The translations under genes were made by a program, and so were the position numbers. Shown piece by piece: positions 33,074 to 42,217 of a stretch of 53,846 nucleotides of DNA. The notes below the pieces were generated by a model that had not been told where the DNA came from, did not search any database, and was given only the letters and a program-made list of their open reading frames with translations. The stretch is from Planctomycetota bacterium. Lineage in GTDB: Bacteria > Planctomycetota > Phycisphaerae > Phycisphaerales > SM1A02. The DNA is taken from positions 1 to 53,846 of the forward strand of contig JADFFQ010000018.1 in NCBI GenBank assembly GCA_022568135.1, written 5' to 3'. Each line of letters opens with the position of its first letter. Position 1 is the stretch's first letter.

Positions 33074-33897
33074 CCGGAGGCCGCACGTGAGGGCGTCGGG
33101 GCCGCGGATACCTTGGCGTATGCGGCGCGTTTCAGCACCGCGAGCTCTCGGGCGGTCAGTTGCCGCCACTCACCGACGCGGAGGCCTTTGAGCCTCAGCG
33201 GCCCCAACTGGATCCGGCGCAGCTTCTTCACCGGATGGCCGGCCCGCACCATCATGCGGCGGACCTGGCGGTTTCTGCCCTCCCGAAGCTCCATCAGCAG
33301 GCGTGTCCGATCTCGGTCCCGCTTGATGAGCTTGAGGCGCGATCGAGCGGTCCTTGATCCATGGCCCTCCTTGCGGTCGTGCAGGAACAGGCCTTTCTCG
33401 AGCTTCTTGACGGACTCGGCATCGAGCGAGCCCTTGACCGTGACCTCATAGACCTTGGGCATGTGGTAACGCGGGTGGGTGATCCGGTTTGCCAGGTCGC
33501 CATCGTTGGTCAACAGCAGCAGACCGGAGCTGTCCACGTCAAGCCGGCCGACTGCAAACAATCGCGCACCGGATGGATGATTGACCAGATCAATCGCCCG
33601 GGGTAGTCCCTGGGAATCGGCGTTGGTGCAGATAACGCCCTTGGGTTTGAACAGGATGATGTAGAGGTGGCGCGGCGATGTCTTGATCCGCTTGCCGTTG
33701 ACCGTGATGCGATCACGAGCGGGATCCACCCAAGCCGGCATCGTTGTAATCGGCGTCGCGTTGACCGCCACAGCCCCGGACACGATGAGCTGCTCGCACG
33801 CCCGGCGCGAGGCGACACCTGCTTCGGCGAGCACCTTGTGCAGGCGCTCACCTCGCCGTGCGTCGTTGAACGGGTGATCGGCGGGCATTTCAATCAT
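33070..33897 (-). CDS. rluB: 23S rRNA pseudouridine synthase (RluB/RsuA family)
   Basis: The 275-aa protein has an N-terminal S4 RNA-binding domain (RLHKVLAEAGVASRRACEQL) and the RsuA/RluB catalytic domain: GRLDVDSSGLLLLTNDGDLA holds the catalytic Asp, and EGRNRQVRRMMVRAGHPVKK is the family signature. It isomerises a uridine in rRNA; assignment to RluB rather than RluE or RluF is by overall similarity and by the frequent linkage to scpA. The C-terminus is short and basic. It overlaps the convergent scpA by 4 bp. Confidence 0.88.
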   Translation of the reverse strand: MIEMPADHPFNDARRGERLHKVLAEAGVASRRACEQLIVSGAVAVNATPITTMPAWVDPARDRITVNGKRIKTSPRHLYIILFKPKGVICTNADSQGLPRAIDLVNHPSGARLFAVGRLDVDSSGLLLLTNDGDLANRITHPRYHMPKVYEVTVKGSLDAESVKKLEKGLFLHDRKEGHGSRTARSRLKLIKRDRDRTRLLMELREGRNRQVRRMMVRAGHPVKKLRRIQLGPLRLKGLRVGEWRQLTARELAVLKRAAYAKVSAAPTPSRAASG

Positions 33898-34042
33898 GGT
33901 ATGCTGGCCGCGATGATCGGCACGAGCCGCCCGGGGGGGTCATTGAGCCCCGCCCGCAGCCCGTAGGCAAACCTGGCCGGTTCGTTGATCGGGAGCCCGG
34001 ATTAGGTGGGGCGGCGCCGATTGCCGATGTAGGAGGTGGCCC

Positions 34043-35428
34043 ATGACTCGTCTGCGTTTGCGACCGGTGGTGGATTGGCTCAAGCGGGTGGTGACGCAGC
34101 CACTGGATGAGCTGAACCGTTGGCAAAAGACGGTGCGGTTTTGTTTTGACCTCGGCCGGTACGGCGCCCGGCAGCTTCGTGAGGATCGCGCGCCGCAGAT
34201 GGCCGGGGCCCTCGCCTTCCGCACCCTCTTTTCGCTTCTGCCGGTGTTTGTCGTCGGCACGATCGTGATCAAAGCGATCGGCGGCTTCGATCAATTCATG
34301 GAGCGCATAGCGGATCTCTTTACCGCACTGGGCTTGGATGCAGTGCAGATGGCGCCCACCGACGCCGCAGACGGGGTCGCAGGCGAAACGCAATCACTGA
34401 GCGACTGGCTTCTGGGCTTCGTATCCCAAGTCAAGGATCTCAACTTGGCTGCGATCACGTGGGTCGGCGTTGCGGTGCTGATTTATTCCGCGGTCAGCTT
34501 GATGGTGACGATCGAGAACAGCTTCAACAGCGTGTATCGAGCTCCGAGCGGTCGCGCGTGGATGCGCCGTTTCCCGATCTACTTCACCGTGCTCGTGCTC
34601 GGTCCCACCGCGATCGCGATCAGCATGCATCTGAACAATACATTCAATGCGGCGCTGTCGGGCCACGAGGGGTGGTGGACCCTCCTACGGGCGGCCCCGG
34701 TCGTCTGGACGTTCTTTGTGACGTGGATCGTTCTGTTCGCGATCTACAAGTGGATTCCCAACACGGGTGTGAGTTACCGTCCGGCCGCCTTCGGCGCGTT
34801 GATCGCCGCGGTGCTGGTAGAGTTTGGCAAGCGGACGATGGGCGCGTACTTGGAAGGCGCCATTTCGATCCAACAGCTCTACGGCTCACTCGGATTGATA
34901 CCGGTCTTCATGTTTTGGGTGTATCTGATGTGGTTGGTCGTGCTGTTTGGGTTGGAAGTTGCGGCGACGCTCCAGTTGCTGGGCGGGCGCCGGCTTGACG
35001 AGCTGGAGCAGCGAAAAGAACCAACCGGCCTGTTCGATCCGGCGTCGATTCTGCTCATCACCCAAGTCGTGGCGGAGCGATTCGAGCGTGGGCAGCCAAC
35101 CACCCCTCGGCACGTGGCGGAGGAGACGGGCGTGGCGGAACAGATCGTCGGGCGAATGTTCGATCGACTTGTAGATGCCGGGTATCTGCACCGCCTGGAT
35201 CGCGATGACGCCACGGTGACGTTGGCGCAGCCGCCGGAGCAGGTATCGGCCGATCGCCTCATCGAGATCGGATTCGCGATGGTTGATGAGGTCGGTTGGG
35301 GTCGCCGCTCGGCCCTCGTGCAACGACTGCGGGAGGCTCAGCGCCGGTTGGCCGGGCAAGTGACGCTCGCCGCGCTCGTTCGCACCACGCCGGCCGGGGC
35401 CGCCCCGGATCAAGCTTCCCACGACTGA
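34043..35428 (+). CDS. YihY/BrkB-family membrane protein with C-terminal winged-helix part
   Basis: The 461-aa protein has the YihY family core: PQMAGALAFRTLFSLLPVFV, about six membrane segments to residue 320, a conserved AAFGALIAAVLVEFGKR block and VYLMWLVVLFGLEVAATLQ. The old name RNase BN for this family is not supported. After the membrane part, about 130 residues (EETGVAEQIVGRMFDRLVDA) look like a winged-helix domain, found in a subset of this family. AGGAGGT lies 6 nt before the ATG. Function is unknown; it is an inner-membrane protein. Confidence 0.88.
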   Translation: MTRLRLRPVVDWLKRVVTQPLDELNRWQKTVRFCFDLGRYGARQLREDRAPQMAGALAFRTLFSLLPVFVVGTIVIKAIGGFDQFMERIADLFTALGLDAVQMAPTDAADGVAGETQSLSDWLLGFVSQVKDLNLAAITWVGVAVLIYSAVSLMVTIENSFNSVYRAPSGRAWMRRFPIYFTVLVLGPTAIAISMHLNNTFNAALSGHEGWWTLLRAAPVVWTFFVTWIVLFAIYKWIPNTGVSYRPAAFGALIAAVLVEFGKRTMGAYLEGAISIQQLYGSLGLIPVFMFWVYLMWLVVLFGLEVAATLQLLGGRRLDELEQRKEPTGLFDPASILLITQVVAERFERGQPTTPRHVAEETGVAEQIVGRMFDRLVDAGYLHRLDRDDATVTLAQPPEQVSADRLIEIGFAMVDEVGWGRRSALVQRLREAQRRLAGQVTLAALVRTTPAGAAPDQASHD

Positions 35429-35482
35429 TCGCCGATAACACTCGGGGTTTTCGGCCGACCTGGCCTTGCCGGGAGACATGCC

Positions 35483-37156
35483 ATGGATGCACGTCAGTCA
35501 AAGAAACGGGACGGGGCGGTGGAATCGCCCGGAACTTCCGCGGTGGAGCCCAGCGACCAGGAATCGTCCACGCAGCGGGTGATGAGTATTTCTCCAACCG
35601 ATATCGACCCGGACGCTGAACCGATGACCATCGACCAAGACGACATTCTGCTTACGCCGCGCGTGCTCGACCAGAACGCGTTCAACCAACTCTCCGAGAC
35701 GCTGCGGGGACTGATCGAGCAGGCGAACGGCACCGCCCAACTGCTCCGCGACGAGTTCGATCAGGCCAGCGGGGCGAAGGGCCAAGCCTCCAAAGCCTCG
35801 GCCGGGCTCCACGAACGTTTGCGCGTCAGCGCGCGGATGCTCAAGGCGTTTCAGTCGCAGATCGACCTCGTGCAGGAGCGCATTGGGCAACTGACCGCGG
35901 CCAGGAAGGAAGCCCAAGAGGCTTCGTCCCGGCTGGAAGGGCTGGCCGAGAAGTTTGAGTCGCGCGTCACCGATGCGGCCGCGATGTTCGAGCGCCAAGT
36001 CGACGAAACCTTTCAGTCGAGGATCAAGCGGTTTGAGGAGGAACTTGCCAAGCGAGAGCAAGCCGTCGCGAACGTCAGCGAACGAGTCGCCGAAGCTCAG
36101 GGACGGGTGAATGACCTTCTGACGGACACCGAACGTCGCGTCGACGCTCTACTCGACCGGACCGAGGGCAAGGTGCAACCGATCGTGACCGACGCCCAGC
36201 AGCAGGTGGAGGCACTGCTGGGCGAAGTGCGCGGCGGCGTCGAGACCGTTACCGGGAATGCCAAGAAGGCGGTCAGTGGACTGATCAAGGGTGCACAAGG
36301 TCGGATCGAGTCGCTCGAAGCCGACGCCACGCGGCGCACCGAATCGGCGGTGGCCCAAACGCAGCGCAGCGTCGATTCCATTCAAAAGACGGTCAGCGGT
36401 CTACTGAAGGGCGCAAAGGGTCGGATCGAGGCGCTCGAAGCGGACGCCAAGCGCGGTGCGGCCAAAGCTGTGGCCCAGACGCAGCGCTGTGTGGATTCGA
36501 TCGCAAAAGTTGTCGAGGGCGCCGAGAAGAATGCCGCCGACGCCGCGACGAAGAGCGCCACGGCCACCCAGAAGATCGAGAAGGCCGCCTCCGAGACGTC
36601 TCAGATCATCGCTCAGGTGAACCACGCCCGGAAACTGTTGGGCGAGGATCTGCTCAAGGCGGCCGAGCGAATCGACCAGCTCTCGGTCCGCAGCGAGAAG
36701 ATTTGCCGGTCGGTGCGGGGCGGCCAGGAAGAGTTGGAGTCGGCAGCCCGGCGCCTATCAGAGGCGGTGGCGCATGTGAACGACGCGGACAAGAAACGCC
36801 GGCAGCTCAAACAGACGTGCGACACGCTCGCGCCGTTGCTCGAGCAGCTCCGCCCCTGGGAGTCGTTGTTTGAATCGACCGCCGGTGAGCAGGGCGTTGG
36901 GGCGCATCCGATTATTCGGCTGCTCGATGAGATGCGATCGGGGCTCGGTGAGGATGCCGCTCGTCTCTCGGGCACGATGCGACACATGGCGGCGCGACTC
37001 GACGATCTGCTTCGGCTCAATCGAGGCAAAGCGACCGCGACGATCGAGGTAAGAGACGAGCTGCGCGAGCCGCCCCAGATCACCACCGCCGTCAAAGATA
37101 CGCCCAAGCCGGCCGCCAAGTCCGTCCGCCCGCCCGGCAAAGCGCAGCAAAGCTGA
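35483..37156 (+). CDS. coiled-coil protein with internal tandem repeat
   Basis: The 557-aa protein is almost all alpha-helical, with no signal peptide or membrane segment. Helical heptads rich in Ala, Glu, Lys and Gln run from about residue 60 to 520. A tandem repeat of about 43 residues stands out near residues 260-345 (VSGLIKGAQGRIESLEADA against VSGLLKGAKGRIEALEADA, then VAQTQRSVDSI against VAQTQRCVDSI). It resembles the helical part of chemoreceptors or apolipoprotein-like coiled coils but lacks a chemoreceptor hairpin tip or HAMP. It follows the yihY-like gene by 54 bp, likely in one transcript. Role unknown. Confidence 0.7.
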   Translation: MDARQSKKRDGAVESPGTSAVEPSDQESSTQRVMSISPTDIDPDAEPMTIDQDDILLTPRVLDQNAFNQLSETLRGLIEQANGTAQLLRDEFDQASGAKGQASKASAGLHERLRVSARMLKAFQSQIDLVQERIGQLTAARKEAQEASSRLEGLAEKFESRVTDAAAMFERQVDETFQSRIKRFEEELAKREQAVANVSERVAEAQGRVNDLLTDTERRVDALLDRTEGKVQPIVTDAQQQVEALLGEVRGGVETVTGNAKKAVSGLIKGAQGRIESLEADATRRTESAVAQTQRSVDSIQKTVSGLLKGAKGRIEALEADAKRGAAKAVAQTQRCVDSIAKVVEGAEKNAADAATKSATATQKIEKAASETSQIIAQVNHARKLLGEDLLKAAERIDQLSVRSEKICRSVRGGQEELESAARRLSEAVAHVNDADKKRRQLKQTCDTLAPLLEQLRPWESLFESTAGEQGVGAHPIIRLLDEMRSGLGEDAARLSGTMRHMAARLDDLLRLNRGKATATIEVRDELREPPQITTAVKDTPKPAAKSVRPPGKAQQS

Positions 37157-37245
37157 CTATCCTGCTCGCGACGTGGGAGTAAGTAGATCGTCCCGGGCTT
37201 GCCCCGGGGCAGGTCGTGCTGCTGAACGACTGCACTGGGTTCTCA

Positions 37246-37263
37246 CCCCCGGCAATCCGGGGG
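37246..37263. terminator. GC hairpin between convergent genes
   Basis: CCCCCGG and CCGGGGG pair perfectly around a CAAT loop, about 90 bp after the coiled-coil gene and about 90 bp after the end of the convergent peptidase gene. There is no T-run, so termination is only suggested. Confidence 0.35.
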
Positions 37264-37349
37264 CTATGTGACGGCCGGCCGAGGGTGAGCGCCATCCCGC
37301 GGTAAGGACGCGGCGCGTCACTCGCTAACCGGGCGCAACGCGCTGGGCG

Positions 37350-38486
37350 TTACTCGGCGTTGCGCTGTTCGTGGCGTAACCACGTGCGTTGGAGTTGATC
37401 GACGTCGCCGAACGCTTCCTCGAAGAGCTTCAATTGGCGCTGGGGCGTGGGGCGGCCGGGAGGCTCGGCGAGCATGGCCTGGAGGTAGGCTTGCAGCTCG
37501 GCCCGGCGGAACCGGCTCATCCACATCACGAGCGCGTAACTTTCGTGGTACACGGCCTGGACCGTTTCGTCGGAATCGTCAGGCATCCGCGCGTAGGTCA
37601 CGAGTTGCCGCAACTCGATGATTTGGTCGTCTCGCAGTAGCTGCACGAAGCGCTCGCGCCGGGGGGCGTATTCGTGGTCCGGTCCGAACGCAGCATTCGG
37701 ATCATCCGTTTCGAATGCGGTGGCCAGTCCTTCGCAGATCCACAGTGGATACTCGATATGCGGCGATTGCACGCCGGTGTGGAACATCAACTGATGAATC
37801 GCTTCGTGGACGGTGGTGGCGGTTGCCCGGTGGTCGTCGGCGTCGCGCGAGACGGAACTCGCAACAGAATGGCGTCGTGTCGAGGAGACTCGTTTCGGTT
37901 GGCTGGTGGCGATGTTGTAGAAGACCACACGGTCATGCTTGGGCGAGTAGTATCCGCTGATCCATTCGGCTGTGACGCCGTCGTACAGCTGGGCGAAATC
38001 GCGGTACTCGTCTCGACGCTCAAAGAGCACGCAGACGAGCTTGTGCCGCAGGGGCTTCGGTTGCAAGCCGAGCCGGCGGGTGTAACGAAGGAACTGATGG
38101 TGGGCGCGCTTCAACAAGGCGGCCTGCTCGCGCGTCCATTGTGCGTTGGCGTCCGATAGGACAACCCAGCGCGTCGCCTCGTATTCAACAAACTGCGCTC
38201 CCAGCAGCGCGCGGGCCAAGTGATACGGCTCGGATTCGGAAGCCGGATTGAGGCTCACCCCCGCCTGCCGCATCTCGTCGTGCGCGTTGCCGTCGAGAAT
38301 GATCGGTTGCGGTTCGCGGTCGGTGAGGGCTGGGGACGGCGTCGGAAGTTGGTCCTCGATCGGCTGACTCGCCTGACCGGACAAGACAGCGGCGCCGAAT
38401 ACGACGAGCAGCCATGTTCCCAAGCCGGAACCGCGGTGCGATCGACCAATGCGCCCGCACCATGCCTGGACCGATAGTCTTTGCAT
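37350..38486 (-). CDS. DUF1570-like zinc metallopeptidase
   Basis: The 378-aa protein has a basic N-terminus, a hydrophobic segment (about residues 22-38, signal peptide or anchor) and a gluzincin-type site: HEAIH at residues 227-231 and Glu252 in WICEGLATAFE. The segment ahead (SGYYSPKHDRVVFYN) and the later block ESYALVMWMSRF fit the DUF1570/peptidase_MA-like families common in planctomycetes. It is probably a periplasmic zinc peptidase with unknown substrate. It is transcribed alone, divergent from the STAS gene and convergent with the coiled-coil gene. Confidence 0.75.
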   Translation of the reverse strand: MQRLSVQAWCGRIGRSHRGSGLGTWLLVVFGAAVLSGQASQPIEDQLPTPSPALTDREPQPIILDGNAHDEMRQAGVSLNPASESEPYHLARALLGAQFVEYEATRWVVLSDANAQWTREQAALLKRAHHQFLRYTRRLGLQPKPLRHKLVCVLFERRDEYRDFAQLYDGVTAEWISGYYSPKHDRVVFYNIATSQPKRVSSTRRHSVASSVSRDADDHRATATTVHEAIHQLMFHTGVQSPHIEYPLWICEGLATAFETDDPNAAFGPDHEYAPRRERFVQLLRDDQIIELRQLVTYARMPDDSDETVQAVYHESYALVMWMSRFRRAELQAYLQAMLAEPPGRPTPQRQLKLFEEAFGDVDQLQRTWLRHEQRNAE

Positions 38487-38806
38487 CTTCGTTCTGCCTC
38501 CGGCGCTGCCAGCGCATCGGTGCTCCGGCCGGCGGGTATGAGCGCATCGACCGGTTGGCCGCGGTGGGGGCTCGGGTTGGGCGAGTTAGGCGATGGTCGG
38601 CCGTCTATAGCCGCGCCGGACCGGACGGACTTGACCGATAACCTACGCCGGCGTCGTCCGTGGATCGCGAGCGGCCAGCGTCACAATTGCGCGGTCGGGG
38701 GCAGCCTGGAACCGCTGTTACCGATGCGCGGCCTGGCGACGAACCATTGGATCCGAATCTCGAGACCTCGGGCAACTCGCCGGGTGATTTGGTCGATCGC
38801 ACTTCC

Positions 38807-39205
38807 ATGTCGTTGCGCGCTGACCCGACCGACACGCTGCTGCCGCTTCAATCACGATTCGTCAACACCCGTTTCACCGGCGGGATCCTGACGATCAAGA
38901 TGGCCGGACCGGTCATCGGTTCGCGTGAAGTGTCGATCATCGCCGAGGAGGTTGCCGTCGAGCTCGATGTGATCAAAGATCCGATTCGCCTGCTGGTGAT
39001 TGATCTTTCCGACGTCGGCGTCCTGTCCAGTATGGGTCTGGAATTATGTGTGGATCTTCGACACTGGGCGCATGCGGCCGGTGCGACGACGGTGCTTTAC
39101 GGCGTGAGTCCCGACCTGCTGGATTTGCTGAAGATGATGAAGACCGAGCGCCTCTGGCAGATCGTCCAGGACAACGATGAGCTTCGCCGCGCCCTGGCCG
39201 CATAG
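38807..39205 (+). CDS. STAS-domain protein (anti-sigma-factor-antagonist-like)
   Basis: The 132-aa protein has the STAS fold pattern: strands VNTRFTGGILTIKMAG, VIDLSDVGVLSSMGLELCVD, and a helix AAGATTVLYGVSPDLLDLLK. The phosphorylatable Ser region reads LSSMG, near the usual DSSG, so phospho-control by a kinase is plausible but unproven. The open frame reaches back to a GTG at 38660, but the extra 49 residues are low-complexity and there is no good ribosome site for either start. No kinase or sigma factor gene is adjacent; nuoB follows 166 bp later. Confidence 0.75.
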   Translation: MSLRADPTDTLLPLQSRFVNTRFTGGILTIKMAGPVIGSREVSIIAEEVAVELDVIKDPIRLLVIDLSDVGVLSSMGLELCVDLRHWAHAAGATTVLYGVSPDLLDLLKMMKTERLWQIVQDNDELRRALAA

Positions 39206-39371
39206 GCAGTGGGCCGCCTGTCAAGCGATATGACCCGGCGGTATCCCAATTGCCTACTCGAACCGGGATGATCGCCGTCGATGTGGGCCGTCGGCTTGTG
39301 GCCGCTGGTGAGGGTACCCTCTATGATGCCTAGTGTTCTTGGCGCGACAATCTTCTTGAAGAGGTATTGGC

Positions 39372-39941
39372 ATGGGCCTTGAAACAGCGATTCCGACCGA
39401 CGGCGTTCTGACGACACAGGTCAACCGCGTCATCAATTGGGCGCGACGATCGAGCCTCTGGCCGATGCCGTTTGCCACCGCGTGTTGCGGGATCGAGCTG
39501 ATGTCCACCGCCAGCAGCCGTTACGATCTGGCTCGGTTTGGTGCGGAGGTGATGCGGTTCAGCCCGCGACAGAGCGATCTGCTGATCGTTGCCGGGCGGA
39601 TCGCGGTGAAGATGTTGCCCGTGCTTCAGCGCATTTACCTGCAGATGTGCGAACCGAAGTGGGTGATCTCGATGGGGGCGTGCGCCTCGACGGGTGGGGT
39701 GTTCGACACCTACGCCGTGGTGCAGGGCGTGGATCAGTTCCTTCCCGTCGATGTTTACGTCCCGGGCTGTCCGCCTCGGCCGGAGATGCTGATGGAGGGG
39801 ATCATGGCCATTCAGCGCATCATCGACGAAGAGAACATCCCCTACGACGGGGAAGGCAAGCGGCTACCGCTTCAGATGGCGCTGGCGCCGAACTACGAGC
39901 CGCGCCCCCAGCCGGCGGACGTCAGCATCGGGGCGACGTGA
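39372..39941 (+). CDS. nuoB: NADH-quinone oxidoreductase subunit B
   Basis: NuoB carries the terminal iron-sulfur cluster N2 of complex I. The 189-aa protein has the four cluster ligands: the adjacent pair in ATACCGIEL, the Cys of MGACASTGG and the Cys of PGCPPRPE. The flanking blocks ([32 protein letters not shown]) match the family. It is not beside nuoA, nuoC or nuoD; nuoC is 15.6 kb upstream. A repeat-like TGA-AGAAG element and a terminator palindrome follow its stop. Confidence 0.97.
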   Translation: MGLETAIPTDGVLTTQVNRVINWARRSSLWPMPFATACCGIELMSTASSRYDLARFGAEVMRFSPRQSDLLIVAGRIAVKMLPVLQRIYLQMCEPKWVISMGACASTGGVFDTYAVVQGVDQFLPVDVYVPGCPPRPEMLMEGIMAIQRIIDEENIPYDGEGKRLPLQMALAPNYEPRPQPADVSIGAT

Positions 39942-39966
39942 AGAAGAAGGCTTGAGGCACGAAATG

Positions 39967-39996
39967 AAAGCCCACGGCAAGCTTGCCGTGGGCTTT
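39967..39996. terminator. 30-bp perfect palindrome, variant arms
   Basis: The outer arms AAAGCCCA/TGGGCTTT and the central AAGCTT match the palindromes at 8638 and 15413, while the inner arm bases differ on both sides so that pairing is kept (CGGC with GCCG in place of GGGA with TCCC). It lies 25 bp after nuoB, before a convergent gene. Confidence 0.7.
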
Positions 39997-40027
39997 GTAT
40001 TCGCAAATACTGATCCGTCGCTATCCG

Positions 40028-40666
40028 TCAATCGCGCAGCTCGACCGTCCAGTACGCCTCGTTGAGGAATGCCTTCCACGAGTGGTACTTCGGATTGCCG
40101 AGGCGCAGGCTGATAATCGGATTGCGCTTGGGACGCAACGGCCTTCGAATCAGTCGCATGTGGGCTTGCCCGGGGGTTCGGCCGCCCTTCTTGGCGTTGC
40201 ACTTCACGCAGGCGCAGACCAAGTTCCGCCAGGAGTGCTCACCCCCGATCACGCGGGGGATGATGTGGTCGATCGTGAGTTCCCTCGTCGAGAAGCGCTG
40301 ACCGCAGTACTGGCAACGATTAGCGTCGCGGGCATAGAGATTTCGCCGGTTGAGCTTCACTTCCTGTTGCGGGAGCCGGTCGTATCCCAGCAGCCGAATG
40401 ATCTTGGGGACCGCGATCTGAAGGCGCGGGGTTCGGATCCACTCGTGGGCGTCCGGCTCGAACTGCCTTTGCAGCTCCGCGATCTCCGTCCACGACTCGA
40501 AATTGTAGTTGACGTATCGGCCTTCCTCGACCGCGATCACTTCCGCGATCTGCTTGCAGAGCAACGTGAAGGCGCGGCGCGCGTTGATGACCCGCACCGC
40601 CGTGTAGAGGCGGTTCAGAACCAGCACCTTCTCGTCAAGTACGCCTGTTACGCTTATCCCGACCAC
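40028..40666 (-). CDS. HNH endonuclease family protein
   Basis: The 212-aa protein has a central HNH module: a zinc knuckle formed by CQYCG and CVKC, with IDHIIPRVIGG and NLVCACVKCNAKKGG carrying the catalytic His and the Asn. The N-terminal half (VLDEKVLVLNRLYTAVRVIN) is typical of a planctomycete HNH family. The best start is GTG at 40666, because AGGAG lies 9 nt before it; the frame runs to an ATG at 40732. No partner or phage gene is adjacent, so it is a stand-alone nuclease of unknown target. Confidence 0.8.
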   Translation of the reverse strand: MVGISVTGVLDEKVLVLNRLYTAVRVINARRAFTLLCKQIAEVIAVEEGRYVNYNFESWTEIAELQRQFEPDAHEWIRTPRLQIAVPKIIRLLGYDRLPQQEVKLNRRNLYARDANRCQYCGQRFSTRELTIDHIIPRVIGGEHSWRNLVCACVKCNAKKGGRTPGQAHMRLIRRPLRPKRNPIISLRLGNPKYHSWKAFLNEAYWTVELRD

Positions 40667-40753
40667 GGTTCCCTTCTCCTGCTGAAGGTTCACTCTCGCA
40701 GGATGGTAGCCGACGCAGGCCCTACGAGGCAAACGCTCGCACCGAGGAAGTCG

Positions 40754-41392
40754 TTATCGGCAGGGCGGTCGCGTGAAGGACCCTCGCGCAGCCTCGACTT
40801 CCTCTCTCGTTCGGCAGCCGCTGAGATGGTCATCGACCAATCCCATCGCCTGCATAAACGCATAGATTGTGGTCGGCCCGACGAACGACCAGCCACGCCG
40901 CTTGAGGTCTTTGCTCATCGCCACCGACTCCGGTGAGGTGCTCGGAATCGAGTTGGATGTCACGCGGCGAGGCCGGCTCCTTGCCTGCGGCTCGTACTGC
41001 CAGACGTAGGCCGCCAACGATCCGAACTCGTCGACCAACTCGATCGTACGCTTGGCGTTGTTGATGGCCGCTTCGATCTTGCCGCGATGCCGGATGATTC
41101 CCTCGTCTCGCAAGAGCCGATCAACGGTGCGGCGGTTGAACCGGGCGACGCGCTTGATGTCGAAGCCGGCAAAGGCCGCGCGGAAGTTCGCGCGCTTGCG
41201 CAGGATCGTGAGCCAACTCAGTCCCGCTTGGAATCCCTCCAGGCAGAGTTTCTCAAAGAGGCGAGTATCGTCCGCGACGGGGAATCCCCATTCCATATCG
41301 TGATAGTGCTGGTAGAGCGCGTCGTCCACACACCACCAGCAGCGGGTGACGCCCTGATCATCAGTGAGCAGCGGCTTTGGGGGGGCAGTCAT
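40754..41392 (-). CDS. tag: DNA-3-methyladenine glycosylase I
   Basis: Tag excises 3-methyladenine from alkylated DNA. The 212-aa protein has the family blocks: RCWWCVDDALYQHYHDMEWG near the start, LFEKLCLEGFQAGLSWLTIL, FVGPTTIYAFMQAMGLVDDH and GC near the end. The zinc ligands (Cys and His near the start, DH-LSGC at the end) are present. The ATG at 41392 overlaps the stop of the methyltransferase gene as ATGA, so it is coupled to it; the frame extends 11 codons further upstream without merit. Confidence 0.94.
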   Translation of the reverse strand: MTAPPKPLLTDDQGVTRCWWCVDDALYQHYHDMEWGFPVADDTRLFEKLCLEGFQAGLSWLTILRKRANFRAAFAGFDIKRVARFNRRTVDRLLRDEGIIRHRGKIEAAINNAKRTIELVDEFGSLAAYVWQYEPQARSRPRRVTSNSIPSTSPESVAMSKDLKRRGWSFVGPTTIYAFMQAMGLVDDHLSGCRTREEVEAARGSFTRPPCR

Positions 41393-42177
41393 TTCGAGTT
41401 CGCCTTGCGCACGATAACGACCCAAATGCGATGGCGGATCATCAGCGGCTCGTGTGCGAACTCGTTGCTCAAAAGATCGGCTAGAGCCTGATCGAATCTT
41501 TGCACTTGAGGGTTGCTCATGCCGCCGGAGCCCACGCCGTTGCAGGTGCGGATGCGGCCGCGCCAGCCTTCATGGGTGAACGGCTGATGTTCGTCATAGC
41601 AGAATTGCTCGACGAACTGGAATCCGCCTCCGATCAGGGCGTCGATCTGCTGGGGATACAGGCCGTCGAAGTCGGCCATGGTCCAATCCGGGTTGTACCG
41701 AACGATCAGGTGCTCGGTAGCGCGAGCGACGTCGTCGAGCCGCGGCAGGTAGCAATACTGGCCGACGACGAGCCATCCGCCGGGACGCAAGAGGCGATTG
41801 ACTTCGCGCAGCGCCTCCGGCTCGTCAAACCATCCCCAGCATTGACCGGCTGTGACGAGATCGAACTCGCCGGGGCCAAGGGCGGTGTCCTCAGCCCGGG
41901 CGGCGATGAATGTGCAGCGGTCAGCGACGCCGGCTTGGGCCGCGCGATCTCGTGCCGCGTTGATCTGGTTCTGCGAAAGATCCACGCCAGTGACCGTCGC
42001 CCCGCGCTTCGCCAGTTCAATAGCGACGATGCCGGGGCCGGTGCCCAGATCAACCGCGCGCGCGTGGTTCAGAGCGACGAACGATTCCACTCGATCGTAG
42101 AACGACTCGGGAAAACCCGGACGATACTTCGCGTAGTCCCCGCTGCGCCGGCCGAAATCAACGTCGATCATGATCAA
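41389..42177 (-). CDS. class I SAM-dependent methyltransferase
   Basis: The 262-aa protein has SAM motif I (AVDLGTGPGIVAIELAKRGA), motif II-like GVDLSQNQINAAR and a late block EVNRLLRPGGWLVVG, all typical of ubiE-like class I methyltransferases. The substrate is not deducible. The QCWGWFDEPEALREVNRLL block fits the general small-molecule methyltransferase group. It is coupled to tag by an ATGA overlap, and the pair lies just downstream of purH on the same strand. Confidence 0.88.
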   Translation of the reverse strand: MIMIDVDFGRRSGDYAKYRPGFPESFYDRVESFVALNHARAVDLGTGPGIVAIELAKRGATVTGVDLSQNQINAARDRAAQAGVADRCTFIAARAEDTALGPGEFDLVTAGQCWGWFDEPEALREVNRLLRPGGWLVVGQYCYLPRLDDVARATEHLIVRYNPDWTMADFDGLYPQQIDALIGGGFQFVEQFCYDEHQPFTHEGWRGRIRTCNGVGSGGMSNPQVQRFDQALADLLSNEFAHEPLMIRHRIWVVIVRKANSK

Positions 42178-42217
42178 TAGCGTAGACGATGCTGGGCGTT
42201 GACTGTTGCCCGGACGC

